Source: Rhizaria sp. SCN 62-66 (lineage: Eukaryota; Rhizaria, unplaced). Taken from it: a stretch of 53,076 nucleotides of DNA. Made by a program: the position numbers and the translations under genes. Shown here piece after piece: positions 47,076-53,076 of the stretch. The DNA lies in assembly GCA_001724265.1 (NCBI GenBank), contig MEDY01000203.1, forward strand, positions 1-53,076. Direction: 5' to 3'. Below the pieces are notes generated by a model. The model had not been told where the DNA came from. It worked only from the letters and a program-made list of their open reading frames with translations, and did not search any database. Position 1 is the stretch's first letter. Every line of letters starts with the position of its first letter.

Positions 47076-50000
47076 CGGCTGTGGCAGCGCTGGCGTCGCC
47101 CGCAGCCGTGGTTGCGGCGGCATAGTACCCGCCCGCAGCAGCGGTGCCGTCCGTCGCCGTCGTCGTCGCCGTCGTCGCTGCGGCCGCGGCGGCGGTGCTG
47201 CCCGCGGGGGCCATCACCGTCGCCGGGTCGACTTGCACTAGCGTGTAGATGGTGCCCAGCGACGTCTGGTAGTACCGATACTGCCAGTAGAGCACGCTCT
47301 CGCCCGCGCCGCCCTCGGCCGCCGCGGTCGTCGTCCCGTCCGCGGCCGTCGTCGTCGCCGACGCACCGGAGCCAGAGCCCGCGCCGAGTGTGGAGTTGGC
47401 CTGCGGCGCCGAAGCGCCGATGTAGACCCACGGCGCATCGTTCATAGCTACGCCGGGCGCGGGGGGCGGAATCGTGACCGTCACGGGCGCAGACGCCGCG
47501 CTGCCCGCGGCGGCGGCGGCCGCGACGGCCTGCTGCTGCGCCTCGACAGCGGCCGCGGCGGCCTGCTGCTGCTGCATCATGGTCGCCGTGTAGATGCCGT
47601 AGGGCACGTAGCCCGTCGCGCCGTTGGAGAACGTCTGCAGCACGACGGGGAGGTAGCCGTACACGGTCGGCAGGTACACGACCTGGGTGGAGATGGCCAC
47701 GATGGTGCAGCCGGCGGGCGGGCCGGAGACGATGCCCGACAGCGACGACGGCGTAAAGGGCGCCACGGCCGCCGTCGTCGCCGTCGTTGCGCCCGTCGCA
47801 GTGCCCGCGCCCGCGCCCGTGCCCGCACTGGTCGCGGCGGACGTGCTGTACTGGCTGTATTGGCCGTAGTAGGCGTTGTACCCCGCCGCCGTCCCCGCGC
47901 CGCCAGCGCCGGCCGCGCCAGTCGTGTTGGAGGCCGCGCCGTAGACCGAGCCCGCGGCGCCGCCGTACGCGGCCCCGTAACTCGCATAGTAGTCCCCCGC
48001 CGTCGACGCGGCGTACGTCACGCCCGCGCCCGCAACCGCGCCCGCGCCCGTCGTGGCGGTGGCCGGGACGGCGGTGGAGTAGTAGCCAGCGGCGGTCGTT
48101 GCAGTCGCGACTGGTACAGCGGCCGTGGTCGCGGTCGACGGAGCGGCCGTAGCGGCGGTGGCCGCGGCGGCGGCGGCGCCGGCAGCGGCGGCGGCGGCAG
48201 CGGCCTTGGTGGCCGCGGTGGTCGCCGCCTTGCTGCCCTTGGCAGGCGTCTTGGCGGCGGAGCCGGCAGCCTTGCTCTTGGAACCGCCCTTGGCCCCGGT
48301 CGCCGTGGCCGCAGTCGGAGCAGGGGTCGCCGCGGCGGCCGAGCCAGTGCCAGCTGAGTGCAGCGCTGAGGCCGGCGCGGCGGCGGCAGCGGCGGACGAG
48401 GAGGCGGTGTCACCGCTGCCGGTCGCCGCGCCGTCGGCGTCGTCGATCATGGCGACGCCGGTGTTGTTGCTCCCCGCGGCGGACGCGGACGACGATGCGG
48501 ACGACGACGAAGCAGAGAGCGCCTGCGTGCGCAGAGCGGTGAGCGCGAGGTAGTAGGGCAGGCCCGAGGCGCGGAGCCAGGGCAGAACCGCCGAGGAGAA
48601 ACGGCCCACGGATGTCTGGCCGCCGCAGCCGAGGCAGAAGGACGCGCACGGCACGCGCGAGCGGCCGTGGGCAGCGACGGCCCTGTCCGTGACGACCCGG
48701 GGCTCGGAGTCCGACTCGGAGTCGGAGGCGCCGTCGCCAGAACCAAAACCGGAGCCGGAGTCAGATCCGTGGCCGAGGCGGCGGGGATGGGACTCGTGGC
48801 TGTCGGAGTCGGTGGTGGGGGCGTCGTCGTCGAAGAAACTGGCGTGACCGCGGGCGCGGCGACTGCGCGCGGAGGCAGCGGCAGCGGCGGAGGCGGCGGC
48901 GGCGGCTGGGGTGATGTCGAGGAGGGAAACGACGGCGTTGTCGTCGTCCTCGTCCTCCTCGTCCTCGTTGCTGTCGTCGCCGCCACGGCCCTCGTCGTCG
49001 TCCTCGTCGTCGGCGTCGCCGCTGTGGTCGCGGTCCTCGTCCTCGTCCTCGTTCTCGTCGTCGTCGTCGCTACTCTTACCGCCCTTGCCCTTGCCCTTCC
49101 CCTTGCCGCCAGCCTTCGCAGCAGCGCCGGTCTTGGCCTTGCTGTTCTTGCCCTTGTTAGAGGCAGCAGCAGCGGGTGCGGACTTGGCGCTCTTGCCCTT
49201 TGCAGCCGCGGCGCCGGAGGCGGCGGAGGCGCTCTTGGCGGCAGCAGCGACGCGGCTCTTCTTGCTCGCTTGCTGCACCGCAGACTCGCTGTCGCCAACG
49301 CTCTTGATCCTGCCCTTGCTGCCGGCAGCGCCGCTCTTGGCGGCGCCGGCGCCGGCCTTGCCCTTACCCTTCGCCGAAGACTTGGCCGAACACGATGTGG
49401 CATCATTCGCACCGCGCTTGGCGTCAGCAGAGGCGGTGGCGCTGTCGTCGCTGCCGCGGCGGCCGCCCTGGCGGCAGCGGTGACCGAGGCCGAGGCTGAG
49501 GCTGAGGCTGGGACTGGGCCGGAGACGGGACGGCGGGCCGGCGAGCGGTGCGAAGGGGCCTCCGTACACGCCGTAGATGTCGGCGCTCGCGTCCGAAGCG
49601 GCGTTGGCGCTGGCGCTGACGGCGCGGGCCTCGCCGTCCGCCGTCTTCTTGCTCGCAGCGGCCTTGGCGCCGGTCTTGGCGGCGGCGGCCGAGTCGGACT
49701 GCTCCGAATCAGCCTCGGCGATGCTGAAGAGCGCCGAGGACGAGGCCGGCGCCGACAGCGCGGCGCCCGCGGCGGGCACGGGGTACGCGTAAAGCGGCGC
49801 GCAAAAAGTCAAGCCGCGTTGGGGCGCGGAAGTCAGGCCGCCCGCCCAGCTGGACTGGACGATTGAGACGCCCGCGGCGGTGCACGCGCTCTGCGAGAAG
49901 CCCGTGGTGACCGCACCGGTGCCCGCACCCGTCGTCACCGTCGTCGTTGTCGTCGTCGTCGTCGTCGTCGTCGTCATCGTCGTCGTCAGGGTCGTGGTGG

Positions 50001-52682
50001 TGACGGACAGGCCGGCGCTGTTGGTGCCGGTGATCGTGCTCGCGGTGCCCGCGGCGGCGGAGGACGGGAAGTACGGCAGACTGCGGCCGTGCGTCTGCGG
50101 CGTCGCCACAATGGCTGCGGCAGCGTCGGACTCAGTCTGCTGTTGCTGCTGCTGGCCCTGCTGCGACGACGCGTGAAGCTGCTGCGCGTACTGGCGCGGA
50201 AGGAAGCCCCCCGGCACGAGCTGCGCGGGCATAACTGGCAGCACGCCCGCAAACAGCCGCGCCGCGCCGTTGCCGCGGGCGCCGAAAGTCGCGGCGTGCG
50301 GGGACACGCCCGGCGGCACGCCCCAGCCCAACCCCCAACCCAGGCCCCAGCGCGGCGGGCGGCGGCGCGGCAGAGACGCGGCCGCGGCGAGGCGCCGGCG
50401 GCGGGCCACGCTGCAGCGGCGGCTGTGGCCGTAGGTGTGGCGACGCGCCTTGTTGCCGCTCTTCTTAGCCGAGGCTTTGGCCTTGCCAGTGGCCTTGTTT
50501 GACTTCGCGGAGGACTTGGAGGCGGAGGAGGACTTGCCGCTCTGGCCCTTGCCGGAAGACTTGGCGACGGCAGCTCTCTTGCTCGAGCCCTTGCTCTTGC
50601 TCTTCTTGTCGTCCTTTTGCTTGTCGGCGCTCTTCTGCGCGGACTTGCCCTTCTTGTCGCTTTTGTCACTCTTGTCGCTCTTGCGACCGCTATTGCTCGC
50701 TGCAGCGGCGCGGGGGCGAGCGGGCGTCGCGTGGATCGCAGTCGCGGGAGCCTTCACAGCGGAGCCCGTCTTTGAGTTGGACCCAGCGCCAGCGCTGGCA
50801 GAGGGGCGGCGCGGCGTGGCGGCCACGGGCGACAACGGGCCGCGGCCGCTGCCGTAGCCACCGTTGCTGTTGCTGTTGCTGCTGCCGCCGCCGCCGGCGG
50901 AGGCGGTGAGCGGCCAGCCGGCGGCGGCAGCGTCTGCGGCGCCCGCGGCCGTGGCGGCGGCGCGCGTGATGGGCAGCTGCGATGCCGTGACGAGCGGCAC
51001 GAGCGGCGGGCACGACCTCAGCCACGCCTGCTGCGACGGGAAGCCGAAGCAACACTGCTCACAGTCGCTGCCGCAGTCGACGTCGCAGTCGACATCACGG
51101 TCGTTGGCGGGCGGAACGAAGCGGTGGCGGCGGCCGTGGCGGTGACGGCGACGGCGAGAGTCGTCGGAGTCGCTGCCGTCGGTGTCGCTGCTGTCGCTCT
51201 TGTCAGCGTCCTCCTCGTCAGCGCTGTCAGAGGCCGCAGCGCTGTCGGTGTCTGACGAAATGACGATGACGTCGCTGTCGTCGTCGCTGGCGCTGGCGCT
51301 AGCCTTCCTGGCAGCCTTAGCCTTGGCGCCGGCCTTGGAGCCCTTTGAGGCTGTAGCGGTCGGCTTCGAAGTGCCCTTGGCCTTGCTCTTCGAAGCAGCC
51401 GCAGCAGCGGCCTTCGGCTTGCCGGCCTTGGTCTTAGCAGCGTGGTCATCACCACTGTCGTCGGTGCTGTCACCAGCGTCGCTGTCGTCGCTGTCGCGCA
51501 TCGCCGCAGCGCGGCCGCTCTTGCCCTTGGCCTTGGACGTCTTGCCCTTGGCAGGCTTAGACTTGCGCTCAGTGCGACTCTTGCTCCTGTGGCTCACGGC
51601 GAGAGAATGGCTGTAGCTGTGGCTGTGCCCGTGCCCGTGCCCGCGAGTGTGGGCCGCCGCGAGCGAGTGCGAGAGCGGGAACACCGCGCCCGCGGGGACA
51701 GACCACGCCAGACCCGACGACAGCACGCCCACCGACGACACACACGACTGCGACTGTGCGCAGTGACCGCGGGCGGCGGAGGGCGGCGCAAGCGTGGGCA
51801 GTCCCAGCCCCGGTGTCCACTGCGCCAGGTAGCCCTCCTCGCCGTGCGAACAGGGGCCCGCGCCAACCGCGCCGTGCCGCGAGAGGAACGAGATCGGGAA
51901 CGACACGAAGTCCAGCGGCGCGCTGCTGCTGAGCGCGCTGCTGCTGAGGGCGCTACTGCTGGCGCTGCTGCTACTGCTGCTGCTGCTGTTGTAGTTGCCC
52001 GCAGCAGACGGCGCGGCGAGGGCCGGGGTTGCCGGCACGGACGCGGTGGCGGCAGCACCCGCAGTCACAGCATTCGCTCCAGCCGCGGCAGTGGCGGTGG
52101 CGGGGGTCGCCGGCGGCGCGAGCGCGAGCGAAGGCATGAACATGGTGTCGGTCGCGCCCGCCGTCGCCGCCGTCGCCGCCGTCGCCGCGGTGGCCGACAC
52201 GGGCATGGGCATGGTGGGGCGCAGCGCGGGGGACAGCACGCCGGGCGTGCCGGCAATGCTCCACCCGCCGTGCGCCGCGCCCGCGCCCCCCGCGCCCGCG
52301 CCCCCCGCGGCGGCGCCCCCGGAGCCGAGCGCGAGGGCGCGCGCCGCGGTGGCGGCGACGGCGGGCGCGGCGGGCAGCGGGACCGTCTGCATCACGGCCG
52401 CGGGCCCCAGCCCGAGGGTGGCGGCGGCGACGGACGCCACGGGCAGCATCTGCGTCGGCAGCGACACGGCCGCGTGGGAGAATGACAGCGGCAGCAGCGA
52501 CGGGTGAGACAGCGCGAACGGCGCGTGGTGGCCCGCCACGGCGGCCTCGCTCGCGGTCTGCGCGGCCGCGACTGCGCCAGTAACCGTGTGCGCGCACGAC
52601 GCAGCCGCGATCGCGGCGGCGTTGGCCGCGGCGGCAGCGGCGGACGCAGGGTTAGTGCCAGAGCCAGCGATACAACTGCTAC

Positions 52683-52714
<32 letters not shown>

Positions 52715-53076
52715 GTAGTGCTGCTGTTGTTCGCCGGCGCGGTCGCGGCGAGCACCGCGGCAGCGGCGAAGGCGGCGGCGCGCGCCTGCTCCAACGCGCC
52801 CCAGCACCAAACGTCGTCGCGCACGGCTGCCGAGAGCCCGGGCGCCGCAGCTGACACGGCGGGCGTCGCGGCGGGGGGCAGCACGCCCGCGGCGCTGGCG
52901 CCACTGACGGCGCTGCCCTCGGCGGCGGCCGCCAGGTACGCGGCGCCCGCGGCGGCGGAGGAGGCCAGGGCGGGCGCGAGCAGCGAGGAGGGCCCGACGC
53001 GCAGCCCGCCCGCGCCCACGAGCGCGGCGCCAGGCGGCGCGGCGGCCGCGGCGGCCGCGGCGGCAGCGAGCGCGGC
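46804..53076 (-). CDS. Large low-complexity, probably nuclear protein, N-terminus outside the window
   Basis: The frame is open from the right edge to TAA at 46804-46806, 2,090 residues, and its true start lies beyond 53076. The Met-like start at 53019 is a GTG, and the frame continues upstream without a stop. I do not recognise a family. In N-to-C order: Ala-rich region; Cys/Trp island (about 51725-51865); His-Gly/Ser tract; alternating Lys/Ser and Asp/Ser blocks; second Cys island (about 50960-51103); Lys/Ser-rich block; poly-Thr; more acidic-basic blocks with DEDEDED-type runs; third Cys island (about 48515-48656); a Tyr/Gly/Ala-rich prion-like region (about 47800-48100); a YLPTVYGYLPVVLQ segment; a Gln tract; and a basic cluster SKRRRVASG before an acidic end. 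The charged blocks and basic cluster suggest a nuclear, chromatin- or RNA-associated scaffold. Whether introns split it is unknown; none is required. Confidence 0.6.
47043..47072 (-). repeat. (CAG)10 tract encoding polyalanine
   Basis: Ten pure CAG units on the + strand, read as GCT (Ala) by the - strand gene. It is one of the few alanine tracts in the window made of a single codon, so recent slippage is likely here. Confidence 0.85.
49931..49988 (-). repeat. (GTC)n tract encoding polythreonine
   Basis: A GTC-rich run with a few interruptions on the + strand, read as Thr (ACG-rich) by the - strand gene: about fifteen Thr with single Met and Val breaks. It lies between two alanine-rich segments. 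Confidence 0.8.

Noticed and set aside
1-53076. CRISPR arrays, insertion sequences, phage or viral genes, toxin genes
   Set aside because: I found none. The repeats present are codon-level tracts, microsatellites and one short inverted repeat.

Overview
This is a nuclear eukaryotic window. It has spliced genes with GT-AG introns, GC-rich coding blocks separated by AT-richer spacers, genes for mitochondrial proteins, a spliceosomal DEAD-box helicase, a eukaryotic type II glutamine synthetase and a giant VPS13-like protein. Nothing looks prokaryotic or viral. The proteins carry very long Ala/Ser/Gly-rich tracts, so the extra open frames on both strands are mostly compositional shadows. I cannot name the species. 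A free-living aerobic protist with a GC-rich genome fits.

Layout, left to right: the last 30 codons of a COX5B-like gene (+, 2-94); a three-exon gene with a possible ubiquitin-like fold (+, 1302-2407); a single-exon mitochondrial-carrier-like membrane protein (-, 3368-4192); a single 32.4 kb reading frame for a VPS13-like bridge lipid-transfer protein (-, 5397-37829); glutamine synthetase in three exons (-, 38533-40016); a shared divergent promoter region; a three-exon PRP5/DDX46 pre-mRNA splicing helicase (+, 40798-44274); a two-exon small mitochondrial membrane protein (+, 45161-45816); and a >2,090-residue low-complexity, probably nuclear protein that runs off the right edge (-, 46804-53076).

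The most unusual signal is the genetic code. Three in-frame TAG codons lie inside genes. Two are in the PRP5/DDX46 helicase (41164-41166 and 42019-42021). The second sits nine codons before the intron and directly before the conserved Q-motif, so it must be translated to make a working helicase. The third (7197-7199) separates the 10,210-codon VPS13-like frame from a further 599 codons in the same frame. All eight recognised genes end in TAA (six) or TGA (two), never TAG. Together this indicates UAG reassigned to a sense codon (glutamine is the most economical guess, leucine possible) while UAA and UGA remain stops. With UAG read as sense, the VPS13-like protein is 10,810 residues and the helicase 1,066.

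A second genome-level feature is the splice donor. All seven introns found begin GTRCGN (GTACGT x3, GTGCGT x2, GTACGC, GTACGG), with C rather than A at position +4. The genes do not form one pathway; the order is ordinary eukaryotic gene packing, with one divergent pair (glutamine synthetase / PRP5) and two convergent pairs.
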